Shown here in pieces: positions 1 through 11,989 of a DNA stretch of 64,000 nucleotides. Location of the stretch: positions 135,883,241 through 135,947,240 of the forward strand of contig OY282559.1 in assembly GCA_958295665.1 (NCBI GenBank), given 5' to 3'. The notes under the pieces were generated by a model that was not told the DNA's origin, did not search any database, and saw only the letters and a list, made by a program, of their open reading frames with translations. This stretch comes from Tipula vernalis. Lineage: Eukaryota; Arthropoda; Insecta; Diptera; Tipulidae. Position 1 is the stretch's first letter. Each line of letters starts with the position of its first letter. A program made the translations under genes and the position numbers.

Positions 1-865
1 ACAGATTGCATCAGTCATCCGTTCAAACTTCAAACGCTTCAAACTATCGACTTTTTTATAGCATGTCTCTTGTTTCAAAATTACTTTGCGGTCCAGAGAT
101 GAGGTGTGGCAGTACGGCTACATCGGATCTCTCATTTTAATAGCTTGTTCGTTGAATTCAGTTGGCTCTGCTGCCGTTATTTCAACGAAACGGAAGAGCC
201 TTTTTTCCAAGTTGGTAACAATTTCAACATCTATTATAAAATCGATCTCCAGAATTGTATTTTGTACTTCAACGTCCAGGGATATAATGAACGTCATCTG
301 CACTGTTTTAAAACTAATCGGTTTCGAAACGTTGCAAAGGGTACAATATACACGTTTTCCTTTCTAAAATGACCTATCCTCCAGCTTGGCTTCAACACAC
401 GTTTCGGTGAAGGGCAAATTATTTTCTTTGGGAATTTTAGCAAATGTAATACTAGTATTGCATACTAGTGATGCTGTATCTTAAAGGCCGACCCTATTGT
501 TACCTGAAATAATTATGTTTAAAATAGACCTATTTCGGAATTTCAACCCGGTTCCACAAGTGTCTAAAATATTGAAATTTATTAAATTCAATGAGGTAGT
601 TGACTTTGGTTTAGAGTTCGGGATTGGCTTTGACTTTCTTGTCAGATTTTAAATTAATTTTATTTTCGAAATTCCAATTGCACGGTACCAAGAAATCTAA
701 ATGCCACATAGAGGAGCACCATTTAATATTGATGAACGTGGAAGTGATGAAAAACTACGCAAAAGTTAATCAAGGATCCAGGAAAAAACAGATGTCACCA
801 TCACCAGGTCAATTTGAAGCTGTGCAGTAATCCTGTATATAACACAGATTTTTAGAAAGTTAGTA
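1..865. other. No recognisable gene; unique AT-rich sequence
   Basis: Short open frames here (for example 93 and 88 codons near 86-372, 68 codons at 624-830) overlap one another on both strands and show no family motif. I see no tRNA, splice-bounded exon or repeat family in this stretch. It could be intergenic or intronic. Confidence 0.5.
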
Positions 866-1725
866 GCAAAGAACCTTTGCACAGGTGCACTTTGTTTTTA
901 ACAATTATGAATCAGCACGATTCTCCAACAATTTAAGCTTACTATACTTTACATGATGGGCGCGCACTATACTAATATTTTCATAAACTTCATTATACGC
1001 TATTTTGAAGTTACCAAAAGATAAAGCCGATAGCCCAATATTTATCATGTGGAAGCTGTTTTTTGGATAAACCATACAAACTTGACCATGTGCATCTTAA
1101 GTTTGACTCTAGCTTGATTTTTCCCGAATGCATCTTCGATAGCCGTTAAAGTTGCGCCTGCTTCAAGTTTTTGCTGTTTGGACCAATATAAACTGGTTCC
1201 TTGCTTCTAATGTATCTTCCCAATTTAAAAGTTAAAAATGTTCTACTCGATCGTGATGGTTTAGACTAAAACCAGAATAAGATTATCATATCACATTTAC
1301 TTCAAGGATTTTAAAGTTTGTTGTAAAAACACTACACAAAACTAATAAACAAACAAATAGATTTCTGACTTATACATATGTAGAAATATCGCAGCCGTAT
1401 TTAAATATCCAGCAGATATTTTTTAAAGCACAGTGTTTCTCAAATTCAAATTTTAAAACATAAAGGGCTGAAACCTCATGAGGTGATTAAAACTGCAATC
1501 AATAAATTCCTAACTGAACTTCGCTCTCAACCCCAACTCAAACTAATTCAACTGAAACTCGATCCAAATCTTGATCCTCAAACTCAACCCTGAACTCAGG
1601 GCCTAAGCCATTCCTCACATCAATACAGTCCGAAAAAAATAATTACCCAACTTAACCACAATTCAACCTCAGCTCGAGCTAACTAAACTTTACTCAACCT
1701 GAAACTTAACCTCAAATTCAACGCT
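866..1725. repeat. Direct duplication, copy A (partner 1989-2885)
   Basis: About 860 bp resembling the segment at 1989-2885 in the same orientation. Shared landmarks in order are gcactttgttttt, caattatgaatcagc, the tract near gttaccaaaagata, the run cactacacaaaactaa, and aaacctcatgagg near 1475. Copies differ by many substitutions and small indels, so the duplication is old. It runs into the CAACTCAA-rich domain at its right end. Confidence 0.75.
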
Positions 1726-3400
1726 CAACTAAACCTCAAACTGAAAGCTCAAGCCAAATTAATCGCTAACGAACGACTAAATCAACCACATTTCAACACC
1801 CAACTAGACCAACAACTAACTCCAATTTTATTTTTATTTATTTATTTATTTAGCTCCTGACGCCGTTTGCGACACAGCTGACCAGTTTTGAAAACAATAC
1901 CCGAACTCTTAGGATTTGATTGCAAAGAGTAAAGTAAGTAGGAGTAGTAAATGTCAATTTGCATAGTTGGTTTTTAACTTTTGCTTTACCAAAGAATTTT
2001 GCTCAGATGCACTTTGTTTTTCACAATTATGAATCAGCCCGATTTTCCAACAATTAAGCTTAGATTACTTTACTTGATTGCCGTGCCTTACTAATAATTT
2101 CGTAAACTTCATTACCTATGCACTATTTTGGAGTTACCAAAAGATATGCCAATATTTATCATGTGGCCATGGGCATCTTAAGATTGACTCTAGCTTTTCT
2201 TTACCCGAATGCGTCTTCGGCAGCCATTTAAGTTGCGCCTGCTTCAAGTTTTTGTTGTTCAAAGTAATGTAAACAGTTTGAACATTCCGTGGGAAACCGC
2301 TTTCTTGCTTCTAATGTATCTTCCCAATTGAAAAGTTAAAACTGTTCTGCCCGGTCAATCATATCACAATCACTTCAAAGATTTTATAGTTTACCGTAAA
2401 AACACTACACAAAACTAACAAACAAACAAATATATTTTCTGGCTTATATGAAAAAATATCGCAGCAGTACAGGGTGCCGTAAAAAATGAATCCACTGTGC
2501 AGTTTACTTTAAGTGCACTGCGGCCGTATTTAGACACCTGGAAGTTTTTTTCACTGCACGGTGTTTCTCAAATTCAAAATTTAAAACATAAAGGGCGGAA
2601 ACCTCATGAGGGGATTAAAACTGCAATCAATAAATCCCCAACTGAACCTCGCTCTCGACCCAACATATTCTAATTCAACTTAAACTCGATCCAAACCTTA
2701 ATCCTCAACGCAACCATGAACTCAAGGCCCAAACCATTCCTCACATCAATACAGTCCGAAAACTACATGTGTACAAAAATTCAACTCAAATAAACCACTA
2801 AAAAATTCCCCAACTTAACTACAATCAAACCCCAGCTCAAGCAAACTGATCCTTACTCAACCTGAAACTCAACCTGAAAGTCCGTAAATGAACCCTTTCC
2901 CTCAATCCCAAATTCCCAAACCAACACCAACTAAACGCCAACTTAATCAAAGCTTATCTTCCACTCAACTTCCAACTCAATCATTCATCCAATCCCATTA
3001 ACGCAACATCTAACAACACCACTAACTTAAGCCTCAATTTTACCCCAAACTAACTACCCAACTCAATCAACTGTATATGAACTAAACTCAAAACAACTGA
3101 AGCTAACTTCCAACTCATCCCTCAATGCAATCATAAATAACTCCCCAACTGAACTGCTGACTTAACCTCAACTCAATCTCAACTCAACCTAAATCCAATA
3201 ATATTTTAACTTCAAAATCGACCACAACTCAGCTTTTAACTCAATCCCAAACTCAATGTCCAACTCAACCCCAAACTCAATGCCCAACTCAAATCCCAAA
3301 TCAACATGATATGAAAGCTACAGACCTACTCGAACTCAACTAAAGCTATCCTTAACTCAACCAATACAATTTACATACAAATGCAAAACAATGTAATCTA
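1500..3400. repeat. Degenerate CAACTCAA-type simple repeat, left half
   Basis: The plus strand is dominated by imperfect iterations of aactcaacc, caactcaat and similar words, with almost no G-rich counterpart. The individual words are short and heavily diverged, so no fixed unit length can be assigned. From about 3540 the complementary words (ttgagttg) take over on the same strand, so the two halves look like arms of one large inverted structure. Confidence 0.8.
1989..2885. repeat. Direct duplication, copy B (partner 866-1725)
   Basis: Second copy of the segment at 866-1725, offset by about 1.12 kb. It carries an extra stretch near 2465-2520 absent from copy A. The shared end includes cacatcaatacagtccgaaa and the following CAACTCAA-type sequence. 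Confidence 0.75.
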
Positions 3401-3539
3401 AATGGGACAAGACGTTCTCGAGACACCCTGTTACAAATACCAAGACATCCAGACATCCAAACATCCGAATGTCCAGATTAACTCACATTTTTATCTGTTT
3501 TTTTCGACCTAGGGACTTGTGACGTCCGAGAAAAGTTAC

Positions 3540-5855
3540 AGTCGCTTTGGGTTTAGATTTGGGTTGGATATGCAGTTGAGCTGATGATTTAAATGGGTGT
3601 TGAATTAAAGGTTGATTTAGAGTTTGTATGAGTTGATTTGTGTTCTCCTTATATATGCATGTACTTTTTCAGACAATGTTGATTTGAACGATGCGTACGG
3701 AGTTGTATGTTTGCTTAATGGTTGAGTTGAGAGTCTGGTTAAGGTTGAGTTGTGGTTGAGTTAATGTTAAATTGCGGTTGTGTTGAGGTTGAGTTAGCGG
3801 TTCAGTTGGGAATTTATTTGGAGGTGGTGTTCAGGGTTCAGTTGAAAACGATTTAGTTTTGATTGAACTGAGCGTTGAGTTTGTGATTAAGTTGAAGGTT
3901 GAATTTGTAGTTGAATTAAGGTTAAATGGGGTTGGTTGAGGGTTTTGTTTCTTTTTGTTTGTTTGATTTATTGATTTATTTTTTACCGTCCTACTTTACG
4001 CCTGGAGTAGCCAAATCGAGGACGGGCGGCTACAGATCCGTCTTTGAAAACCACCTGCATATTGCATTGTTTCATGCCAACCTGTAGTGCTGACATGCAA
4101 GGTGAGTCGGCCCATGGATTCTGCACTCTCAACAGGGGATCATAGATGTGTTCATCTTCATCACCGATCGTAATCAAATGATGAAAAATCCCTTTTGCAT
4201 TCCGCCCCTATGGGGATTCGAACACGGTACCTCCCGATCCAACCGCCGCAGCTTTACCCACTGCGCCGTTTGCTCGGTTTGTTTGAGGGTTTGTGTTGGA
4301 GATTTATTTGGGGTAAGTTAAAGTTAAGTTGGAAATGAGCTTAAGATGAGTATAAGTGCGCATTTTTTTCTTCGGATCATATTGATTTTGGGGTTGAGTT
4401 AGAGTTAATTTAGCCGTTCAGGTTTGAATTGAAATTCAGCTGGAGTCAACAAGTGGTTCGGTGTAGTCTCCGTTCGTTTGCTATACTGGGCGTTTGGGCG
4501 TCTTTTTGAGTTGAGTACGGAATCGATTTGCGGGTTGAGTTGGGGTTGACTTGCAGTTGAATAAAGGATGGATTAGAGTTGACCTTATCCTATCTGTTTC
4601 TATGAAAATGCTTTTGGAGCATGTACTTCACGAGGATCGGGAACCTACCATACGAAATAACCCAAAAACCTGTCGTTATTAACTCGTGATATTACCACGA
4701 AGTTTTCGGTCCAAGTTAACTATTATTTTATATACGCTGGTTTGAGGATTTGGTTGGGTGTTGAGTTTGGGGTTTAGCTTAGGGTTGAATTGGAGGTCGA
4801 TTTGAAGGTTAAGTTACATTCGAGTTGGGTTTAGAGTTGAGTTAGAGTTTGGTTGAGCGTCTAGTTAAGGTTGAGTTGTGATTGAGTTAATGTTAAATTG
4901 TGTTTGGGTTGATGTTGAATCTGCGGTTCAGTTGGGAATTTATTTGAGGGTTGTATTCAGGGTTAAGTTAAAATCTTTATTGAGTTGAGTTCATGTACGC
5001 TTGCAGCTTTTCGAAGCACGTCTGTCGTTAAGTTGAAGGTTTGCCTTGGGGTTCTAGTTGAACGTAAAGTTAGGATTGAGTGGAGTCTATATACATAAAT
5101 ATAGTTTTCGACCGATTTAGTTTTGATTGAACTAAGCGTTGAGTTTCGGATTAAGTTAAAGGTTGAGTTTATAGTCAAATTAAGGTTAAATGAAGTTGAT
5201 TGAGGTTTTTTGTTGGAGATTTATTTGGGGTAAGTTTAGATTAAGTTGAAAATGAGCTTAAGATGAGTAAAATTGCGCATTTATTTCTTTGGATAATATT
5301 GATTTTGGGGTTGAGTTAAGGTTAAATTAACCGTTCAGGTTGCCAGCCATTAAGGTTGAGTGAGTATTCAAATTGGGGAGTTATTTGAAATTTGAGTTAA
5401 AGATTAGGTTCAGATCATATTTTTTTATGGCTCAGTTTATGTACGAATTAATTTTCGGACCGTGTTGATTTGAGAAGTGACTTGGCTCAATGTCAAGGGT
5501 TGGGTTGGGAGGTGAGATTTGGGTCGAGTTGAATTTGGTTGAGTTGGGGTTGAGTACATCTTCCACTTGGCAGTTTATATGGGGTTTGAGTTGGAGGTTA
5601 GCTTGAGTTGACTTGCGTTGAGCTAAAGTACGTAGTGAAGTTAGGTGTTAAATTTGGGACTGATTAAAGGTTTGAGTTGAAAGTGGATTTGGTTGATTGA
5701 GTTAAGGATTGATTTGGTGATTGCGTTGGGATTGTGTTAGAGTTTGCATTTGAGGTTGAGTTGAGGATTACATTGAATTGTCTTGAGATGAGTTCCCGTA
5801 AGCCCGTGATTTTCCGAACCGACTTCTTGCACAACTCATGAGGTTTCAGCCCTTT
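3540..5855. repeat. Degenerate TTGAGTTG-type simple repeat, right half
   Basis: Imperfect iterations of ggttgagtt and gttgaggttg fill the plus strand, the reverse complement of the 1500-3400 domain. The right edge carries cctcatgaggtttcagccc-like sequence near 5836, the inverse of the motif at the left edge near 1465 and 2590. Inside this half, about 3715-4435 and 4840-5345 are direct copies of one another; the first contains a SINE that the second lacks. Confidence 0.8.
3967..4276 (-). mobile_element. tRNA-derived SINE, copy 1, with 10-bp TSD
   Basis: Read on the minus strand, the head starts near 4276 and contains an A-box-like ggcgcagtgg and a B-box-like ggattcgaac context, spaced as in a tRNA-derived RNA polymerase III promoter. 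A body of about 230 bp and an A-rich tail follow. The body matches 19205-19503 in the other orientation. The decamer gtttgtttga flanks it at 3957-3966 and 4277-4286, as expected of an L1-type target-primed insertion. The 64-codon open frame inside it is not thought to be a gene. Confidence 0.85.
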
Positions 5856-8800
5856 TAATTTTTACTAAAAATATTATGTTAATTTGTGTTACGAACGTGC
5901 AAAGCGTCCATTTTGTTATTATGGATTTAATCGCAGAATTGGTTTTACGGACGATTTTCAGCCAAATTGTGTGGAAAAAATTTATGATCTCAATGACTTT
6001 GTTTAATTCTTCGAGATCTCTCCTGTTAAAGCTAATTTCGCAAATTAAAAACTTCACACTGTTTTAGTGGTATTGAGGATCGCGGCTTTTTGCATATTGA
6101 TCTATTTATTGCGATAACGTTCGCACATTTTCATAATCATTTCATAATAATATTGTGGAGTGTCTTAACTCTACCGAATGCTAGTATTTATTTCACCCAT
6201 GCCTAGTTTCTGCGATTTCAATTTTGCAGAGTTACATTTTTTCTCACTCATCCCCTCAAAGTAAGCCTGCTTGATGAAATTACAACTAGTATTGTTACGT
6301 TATTACTAGCTTTTGGTATTTCCTGTTATTAAATGGTGAGGGATATCGGGTAGTTTTCAGTGAAGTCGATTTTTTGGCTTTGTTAGGAGGGATTTGTGTG
6401 ATGAAAAAGTTTAGTTATACATTTTATAAACCAACCCTTATTTAACTACTAAACCCAAATATTTTGAAAGTCTAGAACTAACAGATATTATTCCAATATC
6501 TAGAAGCTAATTCAACGACTAATATCCGTTTAGCCAATTTGCTCATAATTTCTATTCAGTAAACATAACATTTAACATTAAGATTTGTCCTATTTAATTA
6601 TAAGGCTTCATACCCGCACTATTTTGAAATGTCAATTCTTAAAATTATATATGAATCCGCACCCCCTGACCCCTTTTTTTAAAGTTTTGTATAACATAAA
6701 TAAAAACCCACATGCATATGCTTACATTTTCATGCAAACATGTTATTGCTGATCATTAGTAAAAAACACAAAATTTTAAGGCTTCATCTAAGAAACATTT
6801 TTACTATGCCAGACATTCTCAGAACAAACAAAAACTAGTTCATATAATGTCAAAGGCTTTTAACAAAAAATTAAATCGGAAAGCTTTGATATGCTTTGAT
6901 TCAACAATAAGTAACTCAAGGACAATACCCTCATTAAATCCGGACGAAATAAAAAAGTTTTGTCAAAAGGTCATTGACATTATTTAATTTAGACTGTCGG
7001 TGAACGTGAATTGCGTTACATAGAATTGTAAAGCTTCATTGCAAAAAACTTATTGCTCGAGACTTTCGTAGTATAAACGGTAAAAATTGTAGTTCCTATT
7101 ACGTCTAAATGTATGGCTTTGCCAAAAACAAAAGTTAAATTTAAAAATACTGGACGATTATGCAACAATATCTACCCTTGTTAAACAAAAATTTGGTCGT
7201 TTTGAAAAGTGGTCGTTAATAAGTTTTGTCCAATTCCGCATCTCCACACCTAAACATGCAGTACAAATGTTATCTAATTAATTCGTATAATTAAAAGACA
7301 ATTAAATTCTTAAATAGACCGTCATTAAAATAAAGTCTATTTACGGTTATTTCTTTATCAAAAAAAAACAAAACTAAAATTTTCTGTTTGCATTTCCATG
7401 AATGTACAATTTAAAGGTAAATATTGGTAAAAGGCTGTGCCATACCGCATTTAATCTCTATATCAGAACGATGTACTATATTTTATACATATCGGACGAC
7501 CGCAACAACAATACACCCAGGTACGTACAATGGTTTTTTGTTAAATAGATTTATTAACTGAAAAAATAAAATAAAAACAAACAGCTATTAAAATCACAGT
7601 ATGATGTAAAACATAAAAAATACAAAAAACTAATAAAATATAATTTCTAATTTAAGTAATTAATTTTTATAAAATTGGGTTGTTGTTGTTGTGTGTACTG
7701 ATAAGAAAAATAAAATCAGAACAGGTACATTACATTTTTAGTGTATTGTGTTTACACAAAACTACACATAGTATAGTGTATTAGTATTTGAAACGTTGCT
7801 TAATGTAAATAATATGGACAGAGATCATTGTTCATTACGTAAAATTGCACAAGGCCAGATCTATATATTCACCTGAACAATAACAGCAACAAATATTCCA
7901 TTCACCATAAGTATGATTTCATTTTTTTTTAGAGACAACCGAATCTATTGAGTCGTATACAGAATATTTTTTTGCACAATGGGCACCAATTTAGTACATC
8001 AAAAAAAAAAAAAAATCGCCAACTCATTTCATAAACTACATTTTAACAGTTTTTCGGTGTTAATAAAATTCCTGCCATTTCCAAATGCTAAATAAATGCT
8101 TCACCATCGCACCAAATAAATACCAGACTTGAAGGCGAAGACAAACACACACACATAGACAATGGTTTTATACAAAACAAGACAATAGAATAATGATGCT
8201 GTGTTTGTATATGATGATGATGTTATAATTGTAATGCCATTTAGCGTGGCTCATATTGAAATTGTTTTGTCATAATTTTGACATCTCCTTGTATCATCTC
8301 GTTAAATGTACGAAGACAATATGCGTTGTGTTAATATTACATAAAATTTAGAAGAAAAAAAATACAACATTTTTAATTAGATAACTTTGAAGAAAATTTA
8401 TTCGCGCTAGAGTTAGTTTTGCACAATAAAAATGTTAAATATCATGATTTACATAAAATAAAAAAATCCAAATGATTCCAATCCATGTTATACTCGTACA
8501 TATACAGGAAAGTGAATAATATAAAGTGTGAGGTCATTTTAATGGTAACCTTTAGAGTTTCTTTTTAGATCGAATTAAGACCATTGTGTGTAACGGAAAA
8601 AGTGAAATGAAATTAAAAATTCTTGTGAATTTATTTTATGAAGGATTGTCGTACCCATTTTTTTTTTATCTACGTAATTTATGCCCCTACGTACGTATAT
8701 ATCAAAGCTGCATTAAACTGAAATCAGCTTTAAAGCTACAACTTGTAAAGAAATTATTGTTTATGATTGAAAAAGCAAATTTTATCGCAAAACATTTTTC

Positions 8801-8912
8801 TATATGGAACGTCTTCCTCATTAAGTTCAATAATCTACGTTTGTAAAACCCAGCAATTGCAATTTGCTTGTTTCTCATTGGCATAGATGTTAGCACTCAG
8901 TCATGTGTATTA
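5856..8912. other. AT-rich sequence without a recognisable gene
   Basis: About 3 kb with only short, overlapping open frames (63-86 codons) lacking motifs. There are scattered A and T runs and short GTT and GATGAT microsatellites (near 7680 and 8210), but no RNA gene that I can support. Confidence 0.5.
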
Positions 8913-9858
8913 GAAGAAATACTGTTAAATTTAGCCGGAAGTTGCCAGCCGAAAGTAAAGTCGATAATGCAAATTGTGTTAGTCCAGTCGAAAGTAAAAA
9001 GTCGATAATGCAGATTATAATATTAACATTCGCGAAAACAACAAATTTAGTAGTTATCAGCCGAAAGCAAATAGGATACATAGATTTAAATAAAAATTTT
9101 TGTAAATAGACTTACGCGGAAAACTTTATTTAACCTAGTCGTGGAAAATATCGGAAAGTCAGAAGAATCCACGTATATTGGAATAAAATCCGCCTCTAGA
9201 GTGTATATCTGAAGTTGTTTCGTTTTTATGTGATTTGTCAATAACTATCGCAGGAAAAAATTCTGTTCAAGTTTCCCGTGGGAAATCTCGGAAAATTCGA
9301 TTTTCCAAAAATTATTAGAAAATTTGTATACAATCAGCCTCTAGAGTATTATGTCTGGAGATGGATTGCTTTGATGTTATTTGTCAATAGCTATCGATTT
9401 CCCACGGGAAAATTGAACTCAATTTTTTATAGCTATTGACAAGTCACATCAATGCAATCGTTCTCCAGACATAACACGCTAGAGGCTGATTTTATACCAA
9501 TTTTCAAATGATTTTTGGAAAATCGAATTTTCCGCGATTTCCCAATGTAAACTTGAACTGAATTTGTTTCCTGCGATAGCTATTGGCAAACCACATATAA
9601 ACGATTCAACTTCAGATGTACAGTCTAGCGGCTGATTTTATTCCAATTTTGTGAATCCTTCTGATTTTCCGATATTTTCCACGACTAGGTTAAATAAGGT
9701 TTTCCACGTAAGACTATTTACTGAAGTTTTTGTTGCAATCCATGTATCCTATTAACTTTTGGCTGTCGACCACCAAATTGTTTATTTTCGGCTGGAATGT
9801 TAATAACATAATCTGCATTATTGACGTTTTACTTTTGGCTAACTTTAACAGGGCTTAG
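8913..9858. mobile_element. Large foldback (near-palindromic) element
   Basis: The left half, about 8920-9405, is matched in reverse complement by the right half, about 9425-9855. Paired landmarks include ctgttaaatttagcc versus the inverse of ggctaactttaacag at the tips, aggatacat near 9074 and 9745, ggttaaata-type words near 9133 and 9690, and the gtggaaaatatcgg pair. Innermost is ttcccacgggaaaatt beside cccgtgggaaat. Arms differ by small indels. Almost no spacer remains, as in foldback or long-TIR MITEs. Flanks share ttagaa, a possible but weak TSD. The overlapping 63- and 68-codon open frames at 8890-9109 lie mostly in the left arm and are not credible genes. Confidence 0.85.
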
Positions 9859-9992
9859 AAAAGAAGCCGTTTTTTTGTATGATAAACAACTTGTTTGCTT
9901 GTTTAGTTCTTTTAATGTCAACTGTTCTGGGGCTCATATATAAAAATGTAATTAGAATCAAAATCCAAATCCAAATCATAATTGAATGAAAC

Positions 9993-10238
9993 CTAGAGGC
10001 CCTATTCTCGAATTCCACATCCATTTTCCACATGTGGACATCTGTCAAAATTCACACGAAAACGTTTGAAAATTGTAATTCGTATATAAAACACATGCGG
10101 TATGGACATTTTTCTATATGGGGAATTTTTTCCACATTCTTATACCCATTCTGAAATATTCCCTTAGTACCTTAGTAGTAATTTTGACAGGTGTCCACTT
10201 GTGGAAAATGGATGTGGAATTCGAGAATAGGGCCTCAG
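9993..10238. mobile_element. MITE with about 56-bp terminal inverted repeats
   Basis: The left end begins ggccctattctcgaattcc and continues through a tract with cattttccaca and a gacat/cac variant. The right end is its reverse complement with only a few mismatches, leaving a core of about 130 bp. No coding potential. The terminal word resembles that of the MITE at 39706-39846 (GGGCC..TATTCTTGAAATTC). No clear target-site duplication was found. Confidence 0.85.
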
Positions 10239-10343
10239 GACTTAAACTCTGATCATTCAACATTAAGTGAAAAAATCATTCAGAAAGAAAAAAATCTCTT
10301 ACTTACAAGTAAATTATCACACTAATTAGGAATGCTTTTGCGA

Positions 10344-10440
10344 CCAGGGCTTCTCATACTGCGAGCCACGGCTCGCTGGGGAACCGTGGAGCTATTGCCA
10401 AGGAGCCTTCAAACGTAGGAGCCTTCAAACGTCCGCTTTA
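10344..10440. other. Possible hAT-like terminal fragment
   Basis: The word cagggcttctcatactgcga resembles the CAGGGGTTCTCAAACT-type ends of many hAT elements. It is followed by the hairpin-like gagccacggctcg and a 16-bp tandem duplication (aggagccttcaaacgt). There is no matching second end nearby, so this is at best a fragment. Confidence 0.3.
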
Positions 10441-10804
10441 ATCCTTAATATCTCTAATAAACAGAACAATTTCTTCTTTTTTTTTGTTTTTGTTTTATTT
10501 ATAAATATTATTACAACTGATTTACAATACAGAGCCCATTAGCTATTCGCTATATGTTTAAAATTTAATTTAATTCATCGGTTTCAATTTGAGCTTAAAT
10601 GTAGGGACTTCGTCCTTCGAAGCCATCTCACTAAATTAGTGTTTTCCAGCATACTATACTGATGTCGTCATTTTGGTGTTGACTAAGACGCTCCAAGTGT
10701 TGTTTCGCATGTCTTTTGATTTTTTCGCTGACGTATTACATCTTTATATCACTATGTAGGTTGTTATTTCTTATGTACCACTTTATTTTGGAAACCTTTA
10801 ATTA

Positions 10805-10875
10805 TTTTAATGGTGGTCTTCTTGGCACAACCCCAAAGCTGAATACCGTAAGTCCATATTGGTTATAATATTTGC
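10805..10875 (-). pseudogene. Jockey-type reverse transcriptase C-terminal fragment
   Basis: The minus-strand translation gives PIWTYGIQLWGCAKK, a strongly diagnostic motif just after the RT thumb in Jockey-clade ORF2 proteins. Only a few dozen codons are recognisable. It lies downstream of the ORF1 fragment on the same strand, in the expected order. Confidence 0.6.
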
Positions 10876-11201
10876 CGATATAAGAGCAATTTGTTATGTA
10901 ATGCTAGCTCAGAGTGCCTTCCTATGAGCCAGTACATGTTCCTTTGTTTGATATTTAATTCTTCCTTTTTCTTTTACACATGCTCTTTTCATTTTAACTT
11001 AGCATCGAGAGTCATGCCAAGATATTTCGCCGTATTTGCATGGGGAACTTTGATATTTCTTGCATTGCGGTATTATACCGGTGGTTTTTCTTATTGATTC
11101 AATCTTAACTCTCATGTTAAGGATAGGCTTTTATATTGAAAAATCTTCAGTTTTCTGTTTATTATTAAAGGTGAGCATGAACAATGGAAGCCCCTTTTTG
11201 A

Positions 11202-11492
11202 TTACTTTGCTCCCCTTAGCATTTTCTTTCCGTTCTTTTTAAGAATATTAACTGCATTTTCTATTAGCAGCCCTCTTTGATTTATATCCGCCACTATGTC
11301 TTCAATTGGGCAAGTTGCATGAAGGCCTTGAGTCATTACTTTGGTTTTGCGGTCATTCTTATTTTCGTATGTGTACCATTCATTTTCTTGTTCATTGAGC
11401 TTGTTTGCCAATGCTCTATAGGTGTCGGAGTCTGGCGTATTAATCTTTCGTACGTTATTAAGAGAGACCATGCGGTACCCTTCATCTGTCAC
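11202..11492 (-). pseudogene. Jockey-type ORF1 (gag-like) fragment
   Basis: Ninety-six open codons carry the pattern YENKNDRKTKVMTQGLH followed by PIEDIVADI. This matches the conserved region of insect jockey-group nucleic-acid-binding proteins (RPYRVVLRGLH-like, then IDEIKxEL). That domain usually precedes zinc knuckles, which are not seen. It is truncated at both ends relative to a full ORF1, and the upstream part continues only in broken frames to about 11880. Role in the family: binding element RNA in the cytoplasmic RNP. Confidence 0.6.
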
Positions 11493-11989
11493 CGATTTTA
11501 GTATTGATTACACCTTACCTTACGGTAATGCCGATAATATTAATTGGCGCAGGCGCCTTTTCTTTAGGCATAACCCGTACTAGGTTATGTTGCGTTTTTT
11601 TGTTTTGTTTATTAATAATGTTTCCACTAGTTAATGGTTGCCTATAATCAACTTCAGGTGATGATTTGGCTTTCCTTTTTTATTTCATTCTTTATTAGTT
11701 TTTAACGTCCAGGCGTATTATCCGGTTTCTATTCTATCGGTATGGTACTCTTGATCTTGTATTGTTTATAAAAGCCAGAGGCTTCTCCGGCACCTCTGTT
11801 TGAAGAGCCTTTTTCAGTTGCTCGCTTCCTATCCAAACCTTTGTCATCATTGTTGGTAATGGCCGGTATTGGTCCTTGAAGGTTGTGTGCGATTTCAAAA
11901 AAAAAAAAAAAAAAATTTTGTAGAACTTTTATTAAATAAACGATTCGTAGGGATTAGGGTTTTAAACTAAGTAATTTACTTACGCCCTG

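Larger units (their letters stand above)
10467..11905 (-). mobile_element. Jockey-like non-LTR relic, internally deleted
   Basis: Read on the minus strand, a gag-like ORF1 remnant comes first, then a fragment of the C-terminal part of a reverse transcriptase ORF, then an A-rich tail (T-rich on plus at about 10467-10500). An element of this type would be 4-5 kb; only about 1.4 kb remains, so most of ORF2 is missing. A poly-A-like run of 19 As on the plus strand sits at 11899-11917 beside its 5' side and may be independent. Confidence 0.65.

Noticed and set aside
3983..4177. 64-codon minus-strand frame
   Set aside because: Lies wholly inside the SINE body; the other SINE copy does not keep it open.
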